Notes under the pieces: model-generated
What the model was told of the DNA's origin: nothing
What the model saw: the letters and a program-made list of their open reading frames with translations, nothing else
Databases searched by the model: none
Source: Angelakisella sp.
Lineage (GTDB): Bacteria > Bacillota > Clostridia > Oscillospirales > Ruminococcaceae
DNA length: 9,688 nucleotides
Reading direction: 5' to 3'
NCBI GenBank assembly: GCA_022795575.1
Contig: JAAWGY010000070.1
Span: 1-9,688 of the forward strand
Program-made: the position numbers and the translations under genes
Shown here: one piece after another, positions 1 to 5,536 of the stretch
Numbering within the stretch: position 1 is the stretch's first letter
How the letters are laid out: each line of letters begins with the position of its first letter

Positions 1-52
1 CCCAAAATGCGCCCGCCTCCAGCGCCTGCGGCGCGCGGCGGGCTGTTTTGGG
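1..52. repeat. Long GC-rich imperfect hairpin at window edge
   Basis: Three nested complementary arms are visible: CCCAAAA (1-7) with TTTTGGG (46-52), CCCGCC (12-17) with GGCGGG (37-42), and GCGCC (22-26) with GGCGC (30-34) around a TGC loop. The outer arm gives A/T-rich ends on both strands, so it could act as a terminator, but the T-tract is only four bases. It begins at the window edge, so its real extent and the gene it might serve are unknown. Confidence 0.55.
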
Positions 53-178
53 GAGAAAGCGGCTACACCTAACCCCGGCCGCGGTTTGCGCTTCCCCGCA
101 AGGCACCTACCAAACCGCCATAGCCCCCATCCTCACCCAAAAGCAGCTGCCCAAAACCGCGGCCTGACGGCCTACAAC
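53..178. other. Intergenic stretch with competing inverted repeats, no gene
   Basis: I see no supportable gene here. The sequence GGCCGCGGTTT (77-87) can pair with AAACCGCGGCC (154-164), while GCGGTTTG (81-88) can instead pair with CAAACCGC (111-118), so two mutually exclusive folds exist. Short frames through this region lack a ribosome binding site and have the low-complexity composition of translated repeat DNA. It may be decayed repeat sequence. Confidence 0.4.
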
Positions 179-221
179 AAAACGGCAGGGCCTGTGCCAA
201 AAACACAAGCCCTGCCGTTTT
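179..221. terminator. Rho-independent terminator, usable in both directions
   Basis: An 18-bp stem is formed by AAAACGGCAGGGCCTGTG (179-196) and its near-complement at 204-221, with a 7-nt loop and a single non-complementary position (C192/A208) that becomes a G-U-type pair in minus-strand RNA. Both strands end in TTTT after a GC-rich stem. It lies 137 nt past the stop of the MBOAT gene on the minus strand, which is the only gene in the window that it could terminate. No plus-strand gene is seen entering it from the left. Confidence 0.8.
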
Positions 222-241
222 GATAGCCGTCCTGGGGAGTT

Positions 242-259
242 TCGCTCCTGCGGGAGCGA
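242..259. repeat. Perfect 7-bp hairpin with TGCG loop
   Basis: TCGCTCC (242-248) and GGAGCGA (253-259) are exact complements around a TGCG loop. It abuts the 50-bp dispersed repeat (261-310) and appears to be part of the same composite element. TGCG loops also cap two stems at the right end of the window. Confidence 0.6.
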
Positions 260-260
260 C

Positions 261-310
261 CAGGGCCTGCGCGGCCCTGGACCTGCGGCCCGGTAGCCCG
301 GGCGGGCACA
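261..310 (-). repeat. 50-bp dispersed repeat, copy 1
   Basis: This 50-bp block is identical, in reverse complement, to 9510-9559 near the other end of the window. It contains two internal hairpins: CAGGGCC (261-267) with GGCCCTG (273-279), and GCCCGG with CCGGGC around a 4-nt loop further on. It is intergenic in both places. The strand is assigned so that copy 2 is plus. The element looks like a palindromic interspersed repeat rather than coding DNA. Confidence 0.85.
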
Positions 311-357
311 TAGCAGGCGCTCACAGGGTGCTCCTATCCCGCCGTTTGCGTTACCGC

Positions 358-1728
358 CTACCCCGCCAAAAAAGCCAGCACCGCCCCAAACAGCAGCACA
401 TTACAAACCAACGATACCCCCTCCATCAGCCAGGGGAACCGATGCTGTAGCCGCTGCGCGTTGCGATGCACCAAACTGGTGCTGGCCAGCACACAAACCA
501 CAAGCAGCAGCCAGTTGCTCAGCAGCAGATAAACGCTGCCGTCACTCCATAGCATGGCATAGCTGGTATTCCCCCCCAACCCCCGCAGAAGCTCAAAGCT
601 GCGTGCCCCAAACATCGTCTGGAGGTAAAAAATCCCCTGGGAAAGCGAAAGACTGGAGTACCAGGCAAACGAAACAATAATCACCGTCAGCGTGTAAACC
701 CGCCGGGCCAGCACCGGCAGCCGGTCAATGACCTGCTCCCCCCAAATGGTCTCCACTACAATAAAGACACCCAGGGAAGCCCCCCAAATCAGGTAGTTGA
801 GCCGTATGCCATACCATAACCCCATCAGCATGGTGATAAGCATGATGTTGAGGGTGGTAGCCACCGGGCCGTTGTCCTCTGCCCCCAGCGCCCCGTAAAC
901 ATACTTGCGGACAAACCGGTTGGCCGAGATGTTAAACCGGGAGAAAAAGTCTGTCACCGATTCCGCCTGAAGAGGGTAGTGGAAGTTTTCCGGCAGCTCC
1001 AGACCAAATATCCCCCCAATCCCCCGGGCCATGTCGCTGAAGCCAGAGAGGGTGTAGTAGATCTGGAAGATGGAGCAGATGATAAGCATCCAGACCGAAA
1101 GAACCGTCTTGTCCTGGTAGGGGATGTCCCGCAACTGCCCCGTCAGTACCGAAAGGCTGTCGGCCAAGATCACCTTTTTGGCCAGCCCGTGGAGCAGAAA
1201 AACTACCCCGGTGCCTATCCGTGTCAGGGAGGGCCGGAAATCCCGCAGCTGCCGGGAAAAGTCATTGTAGGAGAGGATGGGCCCCACATACAGCTTGCCG
1301 AAGAAGCAGCAAAACAGCCCGTATTCGTAGGGGCTTACCACCAGGTCCGCCTCCCCGTTGTACAGGTCCACCAGGTACCCTAAGCTGGTAAAGGCGTACA
1401 CCACTACCCCAATGGGCATTGCGGTCCCCCTCAGCTGGCTAAGGGAGGAGAGTACCACAAAAAGGAGGATGCTCTTGCCCGCCCCAAACAGCAGCAGCCC
1501 CCGGGCCCGGCGGTCCCCTTTCCCCCACAGGAAGAGGGGCCGGGCCAGCAGGTAGTCGGTGCCCACCGACGCCGCCATAATCGCCAGCCCCACCGGGGAG
1601 ATGGAGCCGTAAAAGTAGAGGGAAGCGATAAAAAGGGTAAATACCCGGTACCGGGGGGCAACGGCGTAGTAGACCGCCGCCGTCAGGGGCAGAAAGACCA
1701 GCAGAAAGCTTAGGCTGTAGATGTGCAT
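358..1728 (-). CDS. MBOAT-family membrane protein (AlgI/DltB-like), catalytic histidines replaced
   Basis: This is a 456-residue polytopic membrane protein with about ten hydrophobic segments. It resembles membrane-bound O-acyltransferases such as AlgI and DltB, which pass acyl groups to extracellular polymers. Recognisable family signatures are the pattern around residues 258-275 (DFFSRFNIS followed by a KYVYGALG stretch), which corresponds to the usual DFWRRWHIS...YVYIPLGG, and MGLWYGIRLNYLIWG around residues 302-316, which corresponds to GLWHGASWNFxIWG. In both places the conserved histidine is changed: to Asn at about residue 266 (codon 931-933) and to Tyr at about residue 306 (codon 811-813). 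In AlgI-type enzymes the second is the catalytic His, so this protein may be inactive or work differently. The frame is otherwise intact and the length is normal for the family. The ATG start has GGAGG seven bases upstream. No SGNH or DHHW partner gene is present nearby. The terminator at 179-221 lies downstream. Confidence 0.85.
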   Translation of the reverse strand: MHIYSLSFLLVFLPLTAAVYYAVAPRYRVFTLFIASLYFYGSISPVGLAIMAASVGTDYLLARPLFLWGKGDRRARGLLLFGAGKSILLFVVLSSLSQLRGTAMPIGVVVYAFTSLGYLVDLYNGEADLVVSPYEYGLFCCFFGKLYVGPILSYNDFSRQLRDFRPSLTRIGTGVVFLLHGLAKKVILADSLSVLTGQLRDIPYQDKTVLSVWMLIICSIFQIYYTLSGFSDMARGIGGIFGLELPENFHYPLQAESVTDFFSRFNISANRFVRKYVYGALGAEDNGPVATTLNIMLITMLMGLWYGIRLNYLIWGASLGVFIVVETIWGEQVIDRLPVLARRVYTLTVIIVSFAWYSSLSLSQGIFYLQTMFGARSFELLRGLGGNTSYAMLWSDGSVYLLLSNWLLLVVCVLASTSLVHRNAQRLQHRFPWLMEGVSLVCNVLLFGAVLAFLAG

Positions 1729-1749
1729 CCTGGTTCCTCCCTCCTTAGA

Positions 1750-1875
1750 GCCTATTCAGGACCTCCCGGTGCGCCGGATTGGCAAGTTTTTTCCAACGAT
1801 CCAAGAGCCGCCTGCGTCGGTTGGCCGTTGGAAAAAGACCTGCCAAGGCGGCGTGCAGGGAGCCCCTGGATAGGC
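1750..1875. repeat. 126-nt nested palindromic element in the MBOAT leader
   Basis: Complementary blocks occur in perfectly nested order: 1750-1760 with 1865-1875 (11 bp, one wobble), CTCCC 1763-1767 with GGGAG 1858-1862, 1770-1774 with 1853-1857, TTGGCA 1779-1784 with TGCCAA 1841-1846, TTTTTCCAACG 1788-1798 with 1826-1836 (11 bp, exact), and CCAA 1801-1804 with TTGG 1821-1824. The block fills most of the gap between the WapI-like gene and the MBOAT gene, 21 nt before the MBOAT ATG. In addition AAGAGCCGCC (1803-1812) is complementary to GGCGGCTCTT (1888-1897), giving an alternative fold. It may be a MITE-like or REP-like repeat, or a structured leader. No transposase is nearby. Confidence 0.75.
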
Positions 1876-1896
1876 CCCTTACATCGGGGCGGCTCT

Positions 1897-2385
1897 TCAG
1901 TCGTCCTTGGGGGGCCAGCGGATGGGAAAGCGCTCCGCCATCTCCCGGAACTTTTGGGTCATCACCCCAAAGTCCTGGTCGCTGAGGATGGCGGAAACCC
2001 AAAAGCGTTCCCAGTCGTTCCCCTCCAGCTGCTCCTGGAGCTCCACAAAATCCGGGTCGTCCTCCTCGGCGGTAAGGGCGACGCCCAGGTTTACTAAGAT
2101 ACCCCCCACGCAGCGGTGGGTGTGCAGCCGCATATACGGCTCGATGAACTGGGCCTCGCTTTCCACCGTCCGCCCTTTGGCGACGTTTTCCAGCCCCCGC
2201 ACCAGGTCCTCCAGCTCCAGGCTGGTCATGCAGGGGTCGTCAAAGGAGTAGGTCAGCACCCCCTCGCTCAGCTGGATGCGCACCATCAGCCAGTTGTTGT
2301 CGTAGATGCTTTTTAGGGGGTGAAAAGGGAACTGGTAGCCCACCACGTTCACCTGGACAGCTCGCTGGTCGCAAAACAATCTCAT
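1897..2385 (-). CDS. WapI-immunity-like hypothetical protein
   Basis: This is a 162-residue soluble, acidic protein without a signal peptide or membrane segment. The pattern of an early GYQFP, then YDNNWLMVRI, then FDDPCMTSLELEDL, and a later FIEPYMRL resembles the WapI-family immunity proteins, which neutralise contact-dependent or polymorphic toxins. The match is from memory of the family pattern and is moderate. I chose the ATG at 2385, 16 nt after the stop of the preceding gene with AAAGGA about 11 nt upstream. The frame also opens at a TTG at 2421, which would add 12 residues and overlap the upstream gene. Its GGGAGG sits only three bases from the TTG, too close for good initiation. It is the last gene of the holA operon. 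No cognate toxin gene is visible in the window, so it may be an orphan immunity gene or a housekeeping relative. Confidence 0.75.
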   Translation of the reverse strand: MRLFCDQRAVQVNVVGYQFPFHPLKSIYDNNWLMVRIQLSEGVLTYSFDDPCMTSLELEDLVRGLENVAKGRTVESEAQFIEPYMRLHTHRCVGGILVNLGVALTAEEDDPDFVELQEQLEGNDWERFWVSAILSDQDFGVMTQKFREMAERFPIRWPPKDD

Positions 2386-2401
2386 GGCAGAAATCAGTCC
2401 T

Positions 2402-2566
2402 TTACGGGATAGTGTATACAAAATCCTCCCACAGCAGCCGGGTCCCCTGGTCGGTGCCCTCCGGCAGCAGCGCCAGGGCCATGGGGAACTCCTCCCCGCC
2501 CTCCTGGGGGACTAAAATGGCGTAATCGCCGTCAATCCTGGTAACAAGATACCAAACCGGTTCCAT
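2402..2566 (-). CDS. Small DUF3006-like protein
   Basis: A 54-residue protein beginning MEPVWYLVTRIDGDYAILV and continuing through a stretch ending ALLPEGTDQGTRL. This matches the layout of DUF3006 proteins, which start with a strand pattern like DRxEGDxAVLE, followed by PxxLLPEGxxEGD. The family is short, mostly beta and has no established function. The chosen ATG has GGGAG six bases upstream. A longer reading of the frame back to 2611 would add 15 basic residues that look like translated spacer. The gene starts 35 nt inside the end of the Toprim gene, so translation is probably coupled. Gene reality is likely from its position and ribosome binding site; function is unknown. Confidence 0.65.
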   Translation of the reverse strand: MEPVWYLVTRIDGDYAILVPQEGGEEFPMALALLPEGTDQGTRLLWEDFVYTIP

Positions 2567-3194
2567 CCTCTTCTCCCTTCCCTTGGGCGGCCTCCTCCCG
2601 GAGCTCCGCAATCAGCGCCGCCAGCTGGTCAACATCGATTACCCGGGTAAGGATGCCGGGCAGGGCGTTGGGGCCGATGCCCTGGGGCAGCTCCAGCCGC
2701 CGCAATAAGGCCCGGCGGAGGGCGGCGCTCCCCTCCCCGCCGGAAAGGCCCAGGGCGTACAGGTCCCCCTTGGTGATGGGGGTCCGGGGGGGCGGCTGGT
2801 CGACACCCTCCCCGGCCAGCGCCCCCGCCTGGGCCAGGGCCTCCCGGAGGACGGCGACGTCGATGCCCTCCACCCCCAGGGTGCCCTCGGCGGAGGGGCG
2901 GGCCTTCCGCCGCTCCTTGCCGGGGACCTGGGGGATGTACACGTGGATGAGCCGGTCCGGCGGCACCGCCCCGGCGATGTGCTGCCGGATGCGGAAGCCG
3001 GCCCGATCGGAATCGGTAAGGACCACCACCGGCCCCTGCCGGGCCAGCCGGCGGATCAGGGCCAGCTTATCTTTTTGGGCAAAGATGCCGAAGCCGTCGG
3101 TCTGGATGATATCCCCGGTGAGGAAGGAGCTGAGCCGCGCCTTGTCGTACCGCCCCTCCACGATGACGGGGTATTTTACCCGGAGCTTTTCCAT
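2532..3194 (-). CDS. Toprim/DUF4093 protein, ribonuclease M5-like
   Basis: This 220-residue protein has an N-terminal Toprim domain. The glutamate motif is IVEGRYDK (E13) and the acidic DxD motif is VVLTDSDRAGF (D61, D63). Both metal-binding signatures are therefore intact. A segment around residues 92-120 (PGKERRK...GTLGVEGID) matches the linker seen in RNase M5, the enzyme that matures 5S rRNA in Bacillota, and the C-terminal half fits DUF4093. Clostridia often carry such a protein, and whether this one is the true RNase M5 or a paralogue cannot be decided here. The ATG overlaps the holA stop by one base (TAATG arrangement) and GGAGGG lies six bases upstream, indicating translational coupling. 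The last ~35 residues are charged and low in complexity. Confidence 0.85.
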   Translation of the reverse strand: MEKLRVKYPVIVEGRYDKARLSSFLTGDIIQTDGFGIFAQKDKLALIRRLARQGPVVVLTDSDRAGFRIRQHIAGAVPPDRLIHVYIPQVPGKERRKARPSAEGTLGVEGIDVAVLREALAQAGALAGEGVDQPPPRTPITKGDLYALGLSGGEGSAALRRALLRRLELPQGIGPNALPGILTRVIDVDQLAALIAELREEAAQGKGEEDGTGLVSCYQD

Positions 3195-4240
3195 TATATG
3201 CCCTCCATCCGCCGGAAGATCTCGGCCACCGCGGCCTCCAGCGTCACCCGGGGATCGGGGCCGCTCTGCTTCATCTGGCTGTCGGCCCGGGCCAGCATCG
3301 CCAGGATGTCCCGGAGCATGGGGAGGGAAAACCGCCGCTGGTTTTCCACCCCCCGGTCGTAGCGGAAGCCGCCGCTGCCGCTGTAGCCCAGGGCCTTTTT
3401 GGCCTCCGCCGGGGGGATCCCCTCCTTGCGGGCGGCGGCGGCGCGGTACATATCCACAAAGGCCATAGAGAGGATGGAAAGGATGGTCACAGGGTCCTCC
3501 CGCAGAAAGATCAGCTCCTCGATGGTGGCCATGGCGGCGGAGTGGTTTTTGGCCACGATCTTGTCCGCCAGGTCAAAAACCCGGGCGTCGGCGGCAGGGG
3601 CCACCAGCTGGCGGATGTCCTCCGCCGTAATCCCCTCCGGGGAGTGTGCCGCCAGCTTTTGGGCCTCGGTGATCACCCGCTGGGGGTCCCGGCCGCAGTA
3701 TTCCGCCAGCAGCAGGGCATCCTCCCGGGCCAAAGGGGCGCCGGCCCGCTTGGCGGCCTCTATGGCGGTTTGGGCCAGGGCGGAGGCCCCCGGCCGGGCC
3801 AGGGAGCAGACCACCCCGTGCTTGTCGCAGAGCTCCAGCACCTTGGGGCCCTTGCTGTCCCGCTTCTTCATCAGCTCCGGGCTGGTGCGGACGGTAATCA
3901 GCAGCAGCGTTTCCTCCGGCAGCTCCCCGGCCAGCTGCCGCAGCTTTTCCAGGTCGCTGGCCGAAAGGAGGTTGGGGTTCAGGTCGTCGATCAGGGCAAA
4001 GCGCCGGGGGGCCATCACCGGGAGGGAGAGGGCGGAATCGGCCAGCGCGTCCACATTGACGGCGGACCTGCCGTCGCAGCTGTACCGGTTAAAGTCCGGG
4101 AAGGCGGTGACGGCGAGGGCCTCCAGCTTCCGCTGGTACCGGAGGATCGACACGCTGTCCTCCCCCCACAGCAGCATCAGGGAGGGAAGGTCTCCGGCTT
4201 TTATCATGGCGTCTATCTTTTTGGGATCGGCGATGGTCAC
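3194..4240 (-). CDS. holA: DNA polymerase III subunit delta
   Basis: This 348-residue protein has the length and layout of HolA, the clamp-loader delta subunit that opens the sliding clamp during chromosome replication. The N-terminal part (LPSLMLLWGEDSVSI, then a long helix and FNRYSCDG) corresponds to domain I, a AAA+-like fold without Walker motifs. The middle carries the typical ETLLLITVRTSPELMKKRDSKG stretch, here about residues 110-132. The C-terminal helical domain has VFDLADKIVAKN (about residues 219-230) and a conserved RFSLPMLRDILAMLARAD region (about 307-324). Translation probably starts at a GTG (4238-4240) with AAAGGA 11 nt upstream. An ATG eleven codons inside has a weaker site. 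It is the first gene of a four-gene operon with the Toprim, DUF3006-like and WapI-like genes. HolA is usually single-copy and essential, which argues this segment is core chromosome. Confidence 0.93.
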   Translation of the reverse strand: MTIADPKKIDAMIKAGDLPSLMLLWGEDSVSILRYQRKLEALAVTAFPDFNRYSCDGRSAVNVDALADSALSLPVMAPRRFALIDDLNPNLLSASDLEKLRQLAGELPEETLLLITVRTSPELMKKRDSKGPKVLELCDKHGVVCSLARPGASALAQTAIEAAKRAGAPLAREDALLLAEYCGRDPQRVITEAQKLAAHSPEGITAEDIRQLVAPAADARVFDLADKIVAKNHSAAMATIEELIFLREDPVTILSILSMAFVDMYRAAAARKEGIPPAEAKKALGYSGSGGFRYDRGVENQRRFSLPMLRDILAMLARADSQMKQSGPDPRVTLEAAVAEIFRRMEGI

Positions 4241-4293
4241 AAGCGGTCACATCCTTTCCGGCTCCGGCAGAGCGATGGAGATGATACCGGTAT

Positions 4294-4302
4294 AGTATAG
4301 CA
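4294..4302 (-). promoter_or_regulatory. Extended -10 promoter for the holA operon
   Basis: On the minus strand the sequence reads TGC followed by TATACT, an extended -10 element one base from consensus. At a 17-bp spacing the upstream hexamer is TTCCCC, a poor -35, which extended -10 promoters tolerate. Transcription would start near 4287, leaving a leader of about 47 nt to the holA GTG. Confidence 0.6.
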
Positions 4303-4331
4303 CAGAAAGGGCGGTTGGGGAAGGGGGATAT

Positions 4332-4344
4332 CGGCCAAAGGCCG
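4332..4344. repeat. Hairpin between the LysR gene and holA, possible weak terminator
   Basis: CGGCC (4332-4336) and GGCCG (4340-4344) pair around AAA, and flanking G and C runs (4322-4327 and 4353-4360) can extend the stem. No T-tract follows on the minus strand, so if it terminates LysR transcription it is not a classical intrinsic terminator. A second small GC palindrome (GCCGCC with GGCGGC) lies right after the LysR stop. Confidence 0.35.
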
Positions 4345-4378
4345 GGGTATTCGCCCCCCCTTCCCGCCGCCGGGGCGG

Positions 4379-5299
4379 CTACATGGTCCGGAAGAAATCC
4401 CGGATGCCGTCGATGAGGATCAGCGCGGGGTCGGAGGGGCTCTCCCCCAGGCGGCGGGCGATGGCGTAGGCCCGGAAGGAGGCGGGGATGCGGTAGTAGC
4501 AGGGGCAGGCGGCAAGGTCCTTTACCTCCCCGGCCAGCATCCGGGGGATAAACCCCACCCCCAGCCCGGAGGCCACCAGCAGGTGCACCGTCTCCCAGTT
4601 GAGGGTTTCGCAGATGGTGTTGGGGACAAACCCCGCCTCCTCGCAGAGCCGCAGCCCCATTACCGAAAACTTCTGCACCTGCTTTAGGCCGATGAAGGCC
4701 TCGTTCTTCACCAGGGCCAGGTCGATGTAGGGAAAATTCCCCTCCGAAAGGGCGGTGGCGGGGTACCCGGCGTTGAGGGGATGGCTCCGGGGCACCGCCA
4801 GCAGAATCTCCTCCTGGTAGATGGCCTCGTACTCCAGCAGCTCGTTTTTGGGGGAGAGGGGCAGGGCGCAAAAGTCCAGCTCCCCCTCCAGCAGCAGCCG
4901 CTCAAGCCGCTGGGAGATGTCCTCCACAATGTCGATTTTCAGGTGGGGGTGCTGGTGGAGGATGGGGGGCAGCAGCCGGGGCAGGTAGTGCTGGCTGTAA
5001 AAGGGGGAGATGCCAAACCGCACCGAGCCCCGGTCCTTGCGGCGGCAGAGGTCGATTTCCCGGCGCATATTGCCGTAAACCCGCAGCATATGGCGGCTGT
5101 TTTTCAGGAAGATTTCCCCTGCCGGGGTCAGCACCAGGCTGTGGCCCTCCCGGAGAAAGAGCTGGGCCCCCACCTCCTCCTCCATCTTCCGCAGCTGCTG
5201 GCTCAGGGCCGGCTGGCTGATGAACAGGGCCTCCGCGGCGGCGGAAAGGGTCTTTTTCTCCACAATGGTGTCAAAGTATTGGAACGCCTTGATCTGCAA
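4379..5299 (-). CDS. LysR-family transcriptional regulator
   Basis: This 306-residue protein is a full-length LysR-type regulator. Residues 1-60 form the winged helix-turn-helix, with the characteristic KTLSAAAEALFISQPALSQQ run followed by RKMEEEVGAQLFLREG and LTPAGE. The linker helix follows, then the effector-binding domain from about residue 90, with segments such as VRFGISPFYSQHYLPRLLP and GLGVGFIP typical of the family. The start is a TTG (5297-5299) with GGGAGG eight bases upstream, and translation from it gives the normal family N-terminus (MQIKAFQYF). It is transcribed away from the TAXI/TRAP genes across a shared promoter region, the usual arrangement for a LysR protein controlling its divergent neighbours. 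The likely role is sensing the transported solute or a metabolite of it. The effector is unknown. Confidence 0.95.
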   Translation of the reverse strand: MQIKAFQYFDTIVEKKTLSAAAEALFISQPALSQQLRKMEEEVGAQLFLREGHSLVLTPAGEIFLKNSRHMLRVYGNMRREIDLCRRKDRGSVRFGISPFYSQHYLPRLLPPILHQHPHLKIDIVEDISQRLERLLLEGELDFCALPLSPKNELLEYEAIYQEEILLAVPRSHPLNAGYPATALSEGNFPYIDLALVKNEAFIGLKQVQKFSVMGLRLCEEAGFVPNTICETLNWETVHLLVASGLGVGFIPRMLAGEVKDLAACPCYYRIPASFRAYAIARRLGESPSDPALILIDGIRDFFRTM

Positions 5300-5337
5300 T
5301 CCGAGCGCCTCCCAGTATAAGAAAAGATTATTCTTCT

Positions 5338-5366
5338 ATTCTATATCTGTATTTGATAAAAAGCAA
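5338..5366 (-). promoter_or_regulatory. Sigma-A-type promoter for the LysR gene
   Basis: On the minus strand TTGCTT (5361-5366) and TAGAAT (5338-5343) are separated by exactly 17 bp. Transcription would start near 5331, about 30 nt before the TTG start of the regulator. The -35 lies inside the spacer of the opposing promoter at 5353-5381. Confidence 0.6.
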
Positions 5367-5371
5367 GCTTT
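5344..5371. promoter_or_regulatory. Candidate LysR operator palindromes
   Basis: Two dyads sit in the divergent promoter region: TATC-N7-GATA (5344-5358) and AAAGC-AA-GCTTT (5360-5371). LysR proteins bind short dyads of this scale, often T-N11-A, but neither is a strict match to that rule. Their position over both promoter spacers fits autorepression plus control of the transporter. Assignment is an inference. Confidence 0.35.
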
Positions 5372-5381
5372 GATTTATGAT
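5353..5381 (+). promoter_or_regulatory. Sigma-A-type promoter for the TAXI/TRAP operon
   Basis: TTGATA (5353-5358) and TATGAT (5376-5381) are separated by exactly 17 bp, close to consensus at both hexamers and in an AT-rich stretch that stands out from the GC-rich surroundings. Transcription would start near 5388, giving a leader of about 150 nt before the TAXI gene. I recognise no known riboswitch in that leader. Confidence 0.7.
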
Positions 5382-5536
5382 TAAAACAGAGCCTCTATCC
5401 GGTGGGAAATTTGCATTTTATCACCAAATACCGCGAAGAATAGCAAGGGACAGCTTATCGTAAAAACCTGCGTTCCTAAGCCGGAGGCGGGCTCGGAAAA
5501 CGAAAAAGGGATGGCAAAATGAAAGGAGCAATCGGT

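Noticed and set aside
69..311. An 80-codon minus-strand frame across the left intergenic region
   Set aside because: It runs through the terminator hairpin and the 50-bp repeat and has no ribosome binding site. The same peptide segment appears at the right end only because the repeat is duplicated.
1745..2002. Arg-rich small frames through the 1750-1875 palindrome
   Set aside because: Both strands give similar basic peptides, as expected of a translated palindrome. One frame also overlaps the WapI-like gene.
3399..4300. Long plus-strand frames opposite holA (about 250-300 codons)
   Set aside because: HolA is recognised on the other strand over the same span. The plus-strand translations have no motif and biased composition.
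5388..5536. Riboswitch in the ~150-nt leader of the TAXI gene
   Set aside because: No conserved aptamer sequence that I know and no terminator or anti-terminator pair could be found, only short complementary segments.
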